From: Paraflavitalea devenefica
GTDB taxonomy: Bacteria > Bacteroidota > Bacteroidia > Chitinophagales > Chitinophagaceae
Direction: 5' to 3'
DNA: 64,000 bases
Assembly (NCBI RefSeq): GCF_011759375.1
Contig: NZ_JAARML010000011.1
Coordinates: 1 to 64,000 of the forward strand
Positions 28,648-37,321 of this stretch are shown piece after piece. The position numbers were made by a program, and so were the translations under genes. The first letter of the stretch is position 1. Every line of letters starts with the position of its first letter. The notes beneath the pieces are model-generated. The model was not told the DNA's origin. It saw nothing but the letters and a program-made list of their open reading frames with translations, and made no database searches.

Positions 28648-29856
28648 CTACTCACTTTTTCTTCTATGCATCACAGCAAATCCTGCACTGGAAACTATAC
28701 ACAATCCGCCACAGATCCACCATAACAGGGAAAAGCCCGCATGGTCTGCTACCTGCGATCCCAGGAAGGGACCCAGGGTTTGCGCTATTGACCAGGCAAT
28801 GGTATACAGGCCGGCATATTGTCCGCGATTATGGGAGGCGGTGCGCACCAGCCAGAAGGAGTTCATAAAAGGCATGGAAAGGATCTCCCCGAAGGTGATC
28901 AATACGATCATCACGATGGCCAGCGCTGCATTCATATGGAATACATTGAGCATCATATAGGCCAGTCCGCACAACAGTACTCCTGCTGAGATGTAATAGA
29001 GCTTCCCGCGCTTCCCTTCCAGCTTAAAGATCAATACCATCTCAATGACGGTAATGATCAAACCATTGAGGGCATTGAGAAAGCCTATATACTCTTCTGA
29101 AAAATGCAGCTCATTTTTATAGTAAGCGGTGAGGTTATTGAATACCTGGAAAAAACAGGCGGCAAACAAGATGGTGAGTACAATGAACCACAGGAATACC
29201 TTGTCCTTGTAGGCGGAATGTGCAGGGTCAGGCTTTTCTGTGGTTACTTCCTTATGACTTTTGGTTTTGGAAGGAGGCAGCAGGAACCACATCAATACCG
29301 CCGCCGCAATATTGGTAAAGCCATCCACCCAGAACAACAATTCATAGTCATGCGCTGCTATGATACCGCCCGCCGCGCTGCCCACCGCCCAGCCCAGGTT
29401 AATGGCCAGACGGTTCAGGGAGAAAGAACGCGTGCGGTTTTCCGGCTTGCTGTAAAAGGCAATGGCCGTGGCATTGGCAGGACGGAAAGATTCATTCACC
29501 AGGCTTAATAAAAAGCTCAGCGTGCAGATGCCGGTAAAGGATTTGGCTTGCCCCAATAATATGAATAAAATACCACCGCCCGTGAGTGCGATCATCTGTA
29601 CCAGGAAGAAACCAAACTTATCCGTTAACCGGCCACCCAAATAACCGCCGGCCACAGCGCCCAGGCCAAACAGGCCCATTACAATACCTGCATCACCAAT
29701 ACTGTATCCTACAGCCGGACTGGTAAGGTAAATGGTCATAAAGGGCAGCACCATGGTGCCGCTCCTGTTCACGAGCATGATGAACGACAACCACCAGGTG
29801 GAAGCCGACAAACCGCTGTAAGCATTTCTATACAGGGACAAGGTGCTGGTGAGCAT
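28648..29856 (-). CDS. MFS transporter
   Basis: The 402-aa protein has about 12 hydrophobic helices in two halves. The loop after helix 2 reads GGYLGGRLTDKFGFF, the usual GxLaDrxG signature of major facilitator permeases. Its substrate cannot be told from the sequence; drug efflux-type permeases of this size are common. ATG at 29856 (MLTSTLSLYRNAYSGLS) is chosen over an upstream TTG at 29880. Short near-repeats of CACTCACTACTCACTT lie just behind the stop. Confidence 0.85.
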   Translation of the reverse strand: MLTSTLSLYRNAYSGLSASTWWLSFIMLVNRSGTMVLPFMTIYLTSPAVGYSIGDAGIVMGLFGLGAVAGGYLGGRLTDKFGFFLVQMIALTGGGILFILLGQAKSFTGICTLSFLLSLVNESFRPANATAIAFYSKPENRTRSFSLNRLAINLGWAVGSAAGGIIAAHDYELLFWVDGFTNIAAAVLMWFLLPPSKTKSHKEVTTEKPDPAHSAYKDKVFLWFIVLTILFAACFFQVFNNLTAYYKNELHFSEEYIGFLNALNGLIITVIEMVLIFKLEGKRGKLYYISAGVLLCGLAYMMLNVFHMNAALAIVMIVLITFGEILSMPFMNSFWLVRTASHNRGQYAGLYTIAWSIAQTLGPFLGSQVADHAGFSLLWWICGGLCIVSSAGFAVMHRRKSE

Positions 29857-29908
29857 GGCTATACAGTATGAGTGCCGCAAAAATAAGCATCGCCGCGGGC
29901 TAAAAAGA

Positions 29909-29934
29909 AAACATCCCCATAATAGAGGATGTTT
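29909..29934 (-). terminator. Intrinsic terminator of the DUF4197 gene
   Basis: An 8-bp stem (AAACATCC and GGATGTTT) with a T-rich tract on the minus-strand side lies 34 bp behind the DUF4197 stop. Confidence 0.7.
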
Positions 29935-29967
29935 CTTATAATATTAGTGACTGCCTTAGCAGTGATC

Positions 29968-30684
29968 TTATGATCCAAATACTTTCTTCAACGTGTCGGT
30001 TACCCGTGCTGCCGGGTCTTTGCGGATCTTTTGCTCTTCTGTAGCTACCTGGAAGAACAGGCCGCTCAGCGCTTTATCCGTTACATAACCCGAAAGGTCA
30101 GGATTTACTTTTGATACCAGGGGTATTTTGTTGTAGGCATCCATCACTGTTTTCCAGTGTTTGGTAGCGCCTGTTTTTTCCAGCGCGCTTTCAATCACCG
30201 GGCGGAAAGCATTGGTGAGGGCAGGTAATGTTTTGCCCCTTAGGTAACCGGTAGCGGCGGTATCGCTGCCTTTCAGAATACCCATGGCATCCTGGAAGCT
30301 CATCGTCTTAACGGCATCTACAAAGATGGGGGCGGCCGATTTGGAAGCTTCCTCTGCGGCGCGGTTCATGGAAAGGATGGCATCATCTACCAGCTTGCCC
30401 ATGCCTGCAGAGCGCAGTGTTTTTTCCACCTTCTGTGCTTCGGGAGGCATCAGTACTTTAATGGCAGCATTGGCAAAGAAACCATCTACGGAGGATAATT
30501 GCGTAGCGCTGTTTTGCGCCCCTATCGAAAGGGCCTCTTTCAGTCCGGCCACGATATCGTCATTGCTCAGGGAACCGCCTTTGGCTTTATTCAATAAACC
30601 ACCGGCCTTTTTCAGCAGGCCGCCGGTTTGGGCAAAGGACATGACGGAAGTCAGCAATAACAGAGGTAGTAATAATTTTTTCAT
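29968..30684 (-). CDS. DUF4197 family secreted protein
   Basis: The 238-aa product starts with a signal peptide (MKKLLLPLLLLTSVMSFAQ). The mature part is helical and Ala-rich, and matches DUF4197 as I recall it: GLKEALSIGAQNSA near residue 48, MPPEAQKVEKTLRSAGMG, and the conserved SFQDAMGILKGSDTAATGYL, where a Gly-Asp-Thr-Ala-Ala-Thr loop is the family hallmark. The function of this family is not known. Flanking features are a terminator downstream and a REP-like repeat upstream. Confidence 0.85.
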   Translation of the reverse strand: MKKLLLPLLLLTSVMSFAQTGGLLKKAGGLLNKAKGGSLSNDDIVAGLKEALSIGAQNSATQLSSVDGFFANAAIKVLMPPEAQKVEKTLRSAGMGKLVDDAILSMNRAAEEASKSAAPIFVDAVKTMSFQDAMGILKGSDTAATGYLRGKTLPALTNAFRPVIESALEKTGATKHWKTVMDAYNKIPLVSKVNPDLSGYVTDKALSGLFFQVATEEQKIRKDPAARVTDTLKKVFGS

Positions 30685-30785
30685 AGCGACATTATTTCGT
30701 TAAAAGTAACGCCGGTTTCTATAAAAAGTTGTTAACCCTCAGGGTTTTAATGTCACATTTAATCTATCTCATTCATTGTCACCTA

Positions 30786-30835
30786 CAGTCGCCAGCCTCT
30801 GGCTGGTGACGGCTATTTCAAAGCCTCTGGCTTTG
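30786..30835. repeat. Twin-hairpin REP-like element, copy 1
   Basis: This 50-bp element holds two small hairpins, CCAGCCTCTGGCTGG and AAAGCCTCTGGCTTT. It is repeated at 56927-56976 with a single base change that falls in the loop of the second hairpin. Confidence 0.75.
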
Positions 30836-30867
30836 TTGTTGTTGTATAAGGATGTCGAATGCAGCGC

Positions 30868-31305
30868 CTATTTCATCCATTCAAACTCCTCGGCGCGGGG
30901 CATATTGTTAAAAACGTGTAAAACGGGCTCCGGAGGGGCCGCTAATTTGCGCAGTTGGGTATTGATCCAGGCGCCCTCTACGGTGAGGATCGCGGCCAGT
31001 GTATCGCTGTTTTTATAAATATGATGTTGGATGCCCCAGCGCGACTGGTCTTCCCTGGCCTTCAACAGCCGCAGGTCAATCGTCACCACATCGTCCAGCC
31101 TGATCTCTTTACGGAATACACATTCTTCCCGGAACAGGATAGGTCCGAAATGGTTTTGCGCCATAAATGCGGCGGTAAGGCCATGTGCTTCGAGGAAAGC
31201 AATACGGCAATAAGCGCCATAGTCATAGTATACGGAGTGGCGCAGGTGAAAATTAGGATCCAGGTCGGCCCAACGTACTTCCACTGTTTTAATATAACTG
31301 CTCAT
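30868..31305 (-). CDS. Acyl-CoA thioesterase (4HBT hotdog fold)
   Basis: The 145-aa product has the hotdog-fold thioesterase start VRWADLDPNFHLRHSVYYDY, in which the Asp of the WxDxDxxxH motif is the usual catalytic residue. It is followed by a central helix and strands (VTIDLRLLKAREDQSRWGI). It should hydrolyse acyl-CoA or another acyl thioester in the cytoplasm; the chain length is not predictable. It stands alone between a REP-like repeat and a divergent small-protein gene. Confidence 0.85.
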   Translation of the reverse strand: MSSYIKTVEVRWADLDPNFHLRHSVYYDYGAYCRIAFLEAHGLTAAFMAQNHFGPILFREECVFRKEIRLDDVVTIDLRLLKAREDQSRWGIQHHIYKNSDTLAAILTVEGAWINTQLRKLAAPPEPVLHVFNNMPRAEEFEWMK

Positions 31306-31386
31306 GATTATTTTTTTATAAACCTTACCGGTAAAATTATACTATACGGTAATTATTTTCTAATTTAGAATGCGCGCTGTGCGTTT

Positions 31387-31707
31387 ATGCGTAAGCTTAT
31401 CGCCATACTATGCCTTATCACCTTTGTTGCCCTCCAGTATGGCAAGGTAGTAAGCTATTGGCATTGCCGCCTGGCTGCCCCGGTGAATTGCGGTTGCGAC
31501 AAGAAACTGGTGGACCATACCGATAAAGATCATCCCACACCGGTGACCATCGCCAAGGAAAAAGCCGAAGAAGTATTCCTGTCTCACGAAGCTTTACGCT
31601 CCAATCCCGCTGTAATTATTGCTGATCTCAATAGTAAGCAAAGCCTTTACCAGTCACTGATCCCCGCCGATCATACGGCTTCCATCTTCCAGCCTCCGAA
31701 GGCATAA
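31387..31707 (+). CDS. Small exported protein of unknown function
   Basis: The 106-aa product has an N-terminal hydrophobic segment (about 4-20, LIAILCLITFVALQYGK) that may be an uncleaved anchor or signal peptide. Three Cys follow closely (WHCRLAAPVNCGCDKK), then a charged HTDKDHPTP segment and a low-complexity C-terminal part. The Cys/His/Asp-rich middle could bind metal or form disulfides, but I recognise no family. It is divergent from the thioesterase gene with 81 bp between starts. Confidence 0.6.
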   Translation: MRKLIAILCLITFVALQYGKVVSYWHCRLAAPVNCGCDKKLVDHTDKDHPTPVTIAKEKAEEVFLSHEALRSNPAVIIADLNSKQSLYQSLIPADHTASIFQPPKA

Positions 31708-31779
31708 ATTCCATATTAAATGAAGTATTGCATACCAATGTAGTAATTGGTCCTTTCCTGCTATTGCATATTTGAGTTA

Positions 31780-31855
31780 AAAGCAAGTGGCAAGTAGCTA
31801 GTGGCGAGTAGTACGCTTTGCCCACTAGCCATTTACCACTGGCCACTCGCTATAC
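31780..31855. repeat. Degenerate word repeat with inverted second half
   Basis: The stretch is built from words such as AAGTGGCAAGTAG and AGTGGCGAGTAG, followed by their complements (CCACTAGCC, CCACTGGCCACTCGC). It can therefore fold into a long imperfect hairpin and may also terminate the upstream transcript. Confidence 0.6.
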
Positions 31856-31911
31856 TAAATATTCAATAGGCTACGTCTATTTATTTGCATAACACATTTC
31901 AACACTCAATC

Positions 31912-32841
31912 ATGAAACTCATCAATATATTACTCTTTACTATTGCTATCATTGCAATCACCACCTCCTGCCACCGCCGCACCGTAGCCTCCACCTCCGC
32001 TGCGCCTGCAGTGGATAACATAGAGTACACCGATGCCCGTGGCAATCTCAACCTGCTGGGCAGATCGTCCCGCCAGCGTATCATGCAGGCGCCCTTCGAT
32101 GCCTGGTTTACCAAAAACTATGCGGATTATGCTGTAGACAGTACCACGGCCAACCAGATGAAACCCCTGGTGAAGAACAAAAAGTTCGTCATATTCATGG
32201 GCACCTGGTGTGGCGACAGCCGCCGCGAAGTACCACGTATGTATAAGCTGCTCGACTATTGTGGTGTGAAGCCGGCGCAAATAGAATTGATCAACCTCGA
32301 CAACCGGGATAGTATGTATAAGCAAAGTCCCAACCATGAAGAAAGGGGCTTGTACATCCACCGCGTACCCCATCTGCTGGTATATGACAAGGATAAAGAA
32401 AAGGGCAGGATCGTAGAAACGCCGGTAGCATCGCTGGAGAAAGACCTGCTGACGATATTGGAGAACAAAGCTTACAGGCCCCAGTATCCCGGTACCGCTT
32501 ACCTGATCAGCCTGTTTCAATCACCAGAGTGGATGCCTACACTGTCCACCCTGGAGCAAACGGCCGAACAATTACGCCCCTTCCTGCGCTCCTGGGGCGA
32601 GCTGGCTTCTTTCGGCAGGGTATTGCTCTTCTGCGGAGAAACCGATAAAGCCATCACCGCTAACCGCATCAATGTGCTCATATATCCCAATGAGGCCGAT
32701 GCATTCAACTACCTGGCAACTGCCTATGTAAAGAAGGGGGATATTACCGCCGCCAAAACCTGCTGCCAGAAAGTATTGCAACTACAACCCGGCAACCAGC
32801 AGGCCATCGCCATGCTGAACCAGCTCAGTAAGCAACAGTAA
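31912..32841 (+). CDS. Thioredoxin-fold lipoprotein with C-terminal TPR
   Basis: The 309-aa product has a lipoprotein signal ending AIITTSC-like (AIAITTSC, lipid Cys at about residue 22). A thioredoxin-like domain (about 70-195) has the segment FVIFMGTWCGDSRREVPRMY. The redox motif is CGDS, so only the first Cys of the usual CxxC is present. The cis-Pro strand HRVPHLLVYD is conserved. The last ~110 residues are helical with a TPR-like repeat (AFNYLATAYVKKGDITAAKTCCQKVLQLQPGNQQ). It probably works in the periplasm as a thiol chaperone or binding protein; one active Cys argues against simple disulfide reduction. ATG at 31912 gives the signal peptide directly. Confidence 0.8.
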   Translation: MKLINILLFTIAIIAITTSCHRRTVASTSAAPAVDNIEYTDARGNLNLLGRSSRQRIMQAPFDAWFTKNYADYAVDSTTANQMKPLVKNKKFVIFMGTWCGDSRREVPRMYKLLDYCGVKPAQIELINLDNRDSMYKQSPNHEERGLYIHRVPHLLVYDKDKEKGRIVETPVASLEKDLLTILENKAYRPQYPGTAYLISLFQSPEWMPTLSTLEQTAEQLRPFLRSWGELASFGRVLLFCGETDKAITANRINVLIYPNEADAFNYLATAYVKKGDITAAKTCCQKVLQLQPGNQQAIAMLNQLSKQQ

Positions 32842-32947
32842 CCAGGTAAAGGGGAACCAGTTACCAGGCGGCCAGGCCGAAAAACAGCCAATTTGTTCAG
32901 GTTATTCCACAAGATAGGGGTGGTATTTCGGTTCAGACAATTTCCCC

Positions 32948-32955
32948 TAAATTTG
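32948..32955 (+). promoter_or_regulatory. Putative -7 box TAAATTTG of FKBP gene
   Basis: The site matches TAnnTTTG exactly and lies 19 bp before the ATG at 32975. Confidence 0.45.
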
Positions 32956-32974
32956 AGCCCTTAAAAACAATTGA

Positions 32975-33763
32975 ATGAAAAGAACAAGTTTGTTTATAGT
33001 GACCTGTTTCGCTGCAGCCACCGTTATCGGGCAAACACAAAAGCCTGCTGCGGGTAAGCCTGCCACCAAATCCGCCACCGCAAAACCGGGTACTACCGCC
33101 AAACCCAAAACCGGCGGTGGTACATCAGTGGCTATGAAATCTTCCATAGATTCCTTCAGCTATGCACTTGGCTTAAGTATGGCCAACTTCTATAAGCAGC
33201 AGGGGATTACCGACATCAATAATCAGATGATGCTCAAAGCCATCAATGATGTGAAGAATGGTAAACCCGCGCTGAATGAGCAACAGGCCAACGCGTGTAT
33301 TATGGGCCATATGCAGACGGTCCGCAGTGCGAAAGCTTCCGGGGCTAAGAAAGCAGGACAGGCATTCCTGGCGCAGAATAAAGCCAAGGCGGGTGTGGTA
33401 ACCTTACCCAGCGGACTGCAATACCAGGTATTACGCGAGGGCACAGGTCCCAAACCTACGATGAATGACCAGGTAAAATGCCATTACGTTGGTACTTTCA
33501 TTGACGGACAGCAATTTGAAAGCTCTTATACCAATAACCAGCCTGCTACCTTCGGGGTAGGCGGTGTGATCAGGGGATGGACAGAAGCCCTGCAACTGAT
33601 GCCGGTAGGCAGTAAATGGAAATTATTCATTCCTTCCGACCTGGGTTATGGTGATGCCGACAATGGTCCTATTGCCGGTGGTTCTACCCTCGTTTTTGAA
33701 GTGGAACTCCTGGAAATTGTGAAAGGGGACCAACCTGTACAACAGCCAGCCACGCAGCAGTAA
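32975..33763 (+). CDS. FKBP-type peptidyl-prolyl isomerase, exported (Mip/FkpA-like)
   Basis: The 262-aa product has a signal peptide (MKRTSLFIVTCFAAATVIGQ), a Lys/Thr/Pro/Ala-rich linker (22-45), an FKBP N-terminal dimerisation region (SFSYALGLSMANFYKQQGI, about 51-135) and an FKBP catalytic domain (about 150-245: VKCHYVGTFIDGQQFESSY, GVIRGWTEALQLMPVGSKW, LVFEVELLEI). The active-site aromatic and GW residues are intact. It helps fold proteins in the periplasm. The last residues are Gln/Pro-rich. A hairpin terminator shared with the convergent protease gene follows. Confidence 0.92.
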   Translation: MKRTSLFIVTCFAAATVIGQTQKPAAGKPATKSATAKPGTTAKPKTGGGTSVAMKSSIDSFSYALGLSMANFYKQQGITDINNQMMLKAINDVKNGKPALNEQQANACIMGHMQTVRSAKASGAKKAGQAFLAQNKAKAGVVTLPSGLQYQVLREGTGPKPTMNDQVKCHYVGTFIDGQQFESSYTNNQPATFGVGGVIRGWTEALQLMPVGSKWKLFIPSDLGYGDADNGPIAGGSTLVFEVELLEIVKGDQPVQQPATQQ

Positions 33764-33800
33764 GAAGTCTGAGGTCTGAAATCGGAAGTCTGAACTGATA
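33764..33800. repeat. Degenerate word repeat (GAAGTCTGAGGTCTGA), direct copy
   Basis: Near-copies of AAGTCTGA words lie directly behind the FKBP stop. The complementary form lies at 33935-33972, behind the convergent protease stop, so the pair forms an inverted repeat around the terminator. Confidence 0.65.
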
Positions 33801-33844
33801 GTTGAGCTTCCCGATTAATTGCAGACTGGATTATAAATTAAAAA

Positions 33845-33877
33845 CAAAGGCCTGGATGATTAACATCCGGGCCTTTG
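33845..33877. terminator. Bidirectional hairpin terminator
   Basis: Nested stems CAAAGGCC/GGCCTTTG and GGATG/CATCC are flanked by A-rich and T-rich tracts, between convergent genes. Confidence 0.85.
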
Positions 33878-33934
33878 CTTTTATGCTGTTAGTAAGTATT
33901 AGAAAGTAAGAATCAAAGCAGGAGGTACAAATGT

Positions 33935-33972
33935 CAGCAATCAGACCTCTGACCTCAGACTTCGGACCTCAC
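33935..33972. repeat. Degenerate word repeat, inverted copy
   Basis: The sequence TCAGACCTCTGACCTCAGAC and following bases complement the words at 33764-33800. It slightly enters the 3' end of the protease gene. Confidence 0.6.
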
Positions 33973-36900
33973 TCCTTCACAAACTTATACTGATAAATCC
34001 CTCTTCCTTTCTCATCCGTCACCAGCAACATATACACGCCGCTGGCATAGCGCTTCACATCCAGGGCGGTATTGCCTTCCGCTACAGGCTTATTGATCAG
34101 TAAGCGTCCGTTCACATCCAGCACTTTGATCACCGACCGGGAAGTAGTGCCTGCTATGTTCACGTTCAGCGTGCTGACCACAGGATTGGGGAATACGGTC
34201 ACTTTAGGAGTGGCAGTGTATTCCGGTGATCCTTCCCTGGAGGCTGTACCGGTGGCTACGCGCAGGGTGTAACAAACGGTGGCGTTATTGGCATTGTTGT
34301 AACCGTATACGCGCACATAATACGTACCGGCTGCTGCTGTATAATTGATGGTCTCACTGCTGGTGCCGCCTGCCTGTGAAATACCTACCTGTGTTTGTGC
34401 ACTGTTGTACAGACGGATATCGTAATCGGCTGGCAATCCGGTGAGCGTAATGGTAATAGTACCGCCTGTAGTGATCACAAAGCGGTAATAATCATTATCC
34501 CCGCTCGGGCTGATCAGTCCGGTGATATTTGTATTCAGCGGTACCTGCGGAGCGCCTGCAAAAGTACCGTTGGTACTGTTGTCGTACGTGCTGGTACAAC
34601 CGGTAACCGTAGTAGCGCCAATGTTCAGGTTGTAACATACCGTGGTGCTGAAGGCGCCATTGTAGCCAAATACCTGGATATAATAAGTGCCGGCGGCTGA
34701 ATTATTACGGGTGATCGTTTCACTGGTGGTACCGCCATTTTCAGAGCGGGCCAGTTCGGTGCCGGCTGAATTATACAGGATAATATCATAATCACCGGCC
34801 AGGTTGCCAAGCGTGATGTTCAGGTTGCTGGTAGCGCTCAGGGTAAAGGAATACCAGTCTTTATCGGTAGCGCTGCCAATGGCGGCAGAAAGAGCGGTGT
34901 TGGTGGCAACAGCCGCTGCGGCAGCCTGTGTTTCATTAGGCTCATAGGCCGCTGTACAGCCGGGTGCTGTGATCGTAGTAAACTGGGCACTGCTATAAGA
35001 ACTGCTGCCGGAGGCGCAATTGGCCCGTACCCGCCAGTCATAAGTGGTAGCAGCGGTCAGTCCGCTCAGGTTCACAGAAGTGCTGGTAGTAGCGGTAGCT
35101 GCATTGGTCCAGGTGGAAGCCGCAGTAGTTTTATAATCCACATCATAACTATTGGCGCCGCTCACGGTTGTCCAGCTTACCGTAGCGCTGGTGCCGGTGA
35201 TGGCCGATGATGCCAGCCCGGCAGGTGCTGTACAGGTGGGTGGCGTACCACTGATAGTGAAATTGGTATTAGAGATATCATAGAAAATATTTCCTACAGC
35301 TTCTATTTTCACCCTTGCCTGGGTAGTTACATTATTCGGCACCGTAATGGTTTCGGTACCATCATTGGCCGTGCTGGCCAGTAACACGATGGGGAAAGTA
35401 TTACCGCCATCGGTCGACAGGCTGATCTTTACATTGGCGCAGTTTACCGGCGCTGCATTCGTACTGTTCACACTCCAGGTTATGGCCTGTGATGATCCCG
35501 GCGCCCAGGTAACGGCTGTGTTGGGAGCCGTAACCGCAAAAGGACCTGCTGCTGAAGAAATGATCACCTGCATATCATCACTGTTGTTATTGCCGCCGCC
35601 GCTGTGGTTATCCCGTACGGTAAACCTAAAGTTGAGCGTGCGTGCTACAGAAGGCAGCACTTCCCATTTGTTGGTATTGGTGCCACCCAGCACAGAAGCC
35701 AGGTTGGGAAAGAGGCGGGAAGGATTGGTGGAATAACTGACCGAACGGAACTGCGGTCCCGAAGTAGCGGTAGCAGAAGGAACAGTAGAAGAGCCGGAAG
35801 CATAATTATCATACTGCTCCCAGGTATACGTCAGCACATCGCCTGCATTGGCATCTGTGCCTGTTCCTGTTAATACAAAGGGAGTCGACCGGGGAATAGT
35901 AAAATTGGCGCCGGCATTGGCAGTAGGCGTGGAGTTGCCGGTAATCGTTACTACCGCACAGCCGCCACCGGTAGTGCCCTTAATGTAATCGGTTACTTGT
36001 TCAATGCTTTTGGCATGGAAATAATCGTCGCTATGCGGTTGCACATCGGTGGTGGAGCCGGTAATACCTGCATATCCCATAATGGTGCTGCCGCTGCCGG
36101 GTTCCATATTCGCGCCGGTGCCTTCTGTCTGGAAAGAGAAAGTATGGTTAGCGCCAAACTGGTGTCCCATTTCATGGGTCGAATAATCCACCACAAAAGG
36201 ATCGCCTTCCGGTGTGGTGTGGGAGGTAAAGGCGCTGCCTTTTTGCCCGGCTACGCAAACACAACCAATACAACCGGCATTGCCGTTATTGGAACCCCGG
36301 TGTACCAGGTGGCCAATATCATAATTGGCGCTGCCGATCACGGCATCAATCGTTTGTTGTGTTTTGGTATTGTACTCATTGGTCCAGGGATCGCTGGAAG
36401 CAGTGAGGTAAATGATCGCATCGTTGTTGGCAATCAGGTTTAGGCGAACGCCGAAGTCACGTTCATAAATACCATTGGTCCTGGTCATCAGCGTATTCAT
36501 GGCTGCCAGTACTTTGGCTTTACGCTGTGCATCGGTTGTTTCGGTACCGTCGAGGAAATAAGTAGAGTATTCGCCGGTAGCTGCCAGCGCGAGGCGGTAG
36601 GTGCGCAACCTGCCATCATCGGCGCCCCTGAGCCCTTCTCCGGGAATGCTCACAGCAGGCTGTTGTACCTTATTGCCTTCGTGTGTGAAGCATTGGAAAA
36701 CGTTCCGGTAATCAATGACTTCCTGGCGAGAGAACACTACATAGTACTTATCGTCGCGGTCTACCGGATCAATATAAATAGTAGGCCGGTTGGCAGATAA
36801 GATCATGCCGTGAAAGCCCCGTGGCGAAACATCAAAGCGGATAGTGGAAGTGGGATTGTCCACTCCTTTTCCTGCATAAGATTGGATCTCCGGGTAACGG

Positions 36901-37211
36901 GCTGCCAGTGCTGCATCCATCACCGGGGCGAATACTACACTGAAACGTTCCAGTTGACCACCCGGAACAGGTACGGAAAGTATAAAGGAAGATTGGGCAG
37001 CGCTGACTTTTCTTTCAGAAGGTGAACTGCGCAAGGCCCTTTGTATCGACGGTTCATCCAGCCGGTAAAGCTGGTAGGTAGCGGGTTTGATGTGCCTGGT
37101 GAAGAGGTTTTTCGTGATGGCGGATTCATTCACGGGCGTCCAGTCGCTTTGTTGCGACAAGGCGCCATATCCGACCAACACTAATGCGAAGAGTAGTGTG
37201 ATCTTTCTCAT
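33969..37211 (-). CDS. Secreted reprolysin-like zinc metalloprotease with FN3, PPC and T9SS domains
   Basis: The 1080-aa product has a signal peptide (MRKITLLFALVLVGYGALSQ), a propeptide-like region (about 20-190) and an M12B/reprolysin-like catalytic domain (about 200-420) with the full zinc motif THEMGHQFGANHTF and a following YAGI Met-turn-like segment. After it come Ig/HYR-like beta domains, a fibronectin III domain (about 665-745), two pre-peptidase C-terminal (PPC) domains (about 755-985; the repeated YYIQVFGYNGA and YYVRVYGYNNA motifs) and a type A T9SS sorting domain (VTVFPNPVVSTLNV ... YASGVYMLLVTDEKG). It is expected to be secreted through T9SS and to degrade extracellular protein. 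Length and layout are usual for Bacteroidota. Confidence 0.93.
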   Translation of the reverse strand: MRKITLLFALVLVGYGALSQQSDWTPVNESAITKNLFTRHIKPATYQLYRLDEPSIQRALRSSPSERKVSAAQSSFILSVPVPGGQLERFSVVFAPVMDAALAARYPEIQSYAGKGVDNPTSTIRFDVSPRGFHGMILSANRPTIYIDPVDRDDKYYVVFSRQEVIDYRNVFQCFTHEGNKVQQPAVSIPGEGLRGADDGRLRTYRLALAATGEYSTYFLDGTETTDAQRKAKVLAAMNTLMTRTNGIYERDFGVRLNLIANNDAIIYLTASSDPWTNEYNTKTQQTIDAVIGSANYDIGHLVHRGSNNGNAGCIGCVCVAGQKGSAFTSHTTPEGDPFVVDYSTHEMGHQFGANHTFSFQTEGTGANMEPGSGSTIMGYAGITGSTTDVQPHSDDYFHAKSIEQVTDYIKGTTGGGCAVVTITGNSTPTANAGANFTIPRSTPFVLTGTGTDANAGDVLTYTWEQYDNYASGSSTVPSATATSGPQFRSVSYSTNPSRLFPNLASVLGGTNTNKWEVLPSVARTLNFRFTVRDNHSGGGNNNSDDMQVIISSAAGPFAVTAPNTAVTWAPGSSQAITWSVNSTNAAPVNCANVKISLSTDGGNTFPIVLLASTANDGTETITVPNNVTTQARVKIEAVGNIFYDISNTNFTISGTPPTCTAPAGLASSAITGTSATVSWTTVSGANSYDVDYKTTAASTWTNAATATTSTSVNLSGLTAATTYDWRVRANCASGSSSYSSAQFTTITAPGCTAAYEPNETQAAAAAVATNTALSAAIGSATDKDWYSFTLSATSNLNITLGNLAGDYDIILYNSAGTELARSENGGTTSETITRNNSAAGTYYIQVFGYNGAFSTTVCYNLNIGATTVTGCTSTYDNSTNGTFAGAPQVPLNTNITGLISPSGDNDYYRFVITTGGTITITLTGLPADYDIRLYNSAQTQVGISQAGGTSSETINYTAAAGTYYVRVYGYNNANNATVCYTLRVATGTASREGSPEYTATPKVTVFPNPVVSTLNVNIAGTTSRSVIKVLDVNGRLLINKPVAEGNTALDVKRYASGVYMLLVTDEKGRGIYQYKFVKE

Positions 37212-37288
37212 CTGACGTTGGTTTTGGTTAATACCTAAATTTAAGTCAAATAAGAATTGTTTGCGCTAAGGCATGTGGGTAAAAATGA

Positions 37289-37312
37289 AGTCCGGAAGCG
37301 CACTTCCGGACT
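37289..37312 (-). terminator. Intrinsic terminator of the flotillin gene
   Basis: A perfect 10-bp stem, AGTCCGGAAG with its complement and a 4-base loop, is followed on the minus strand by TCATTTTTA. It lies just behind the flotillin stop. Confidence 0.85.
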
Positions 37313-37321
37313 ATTCACACT

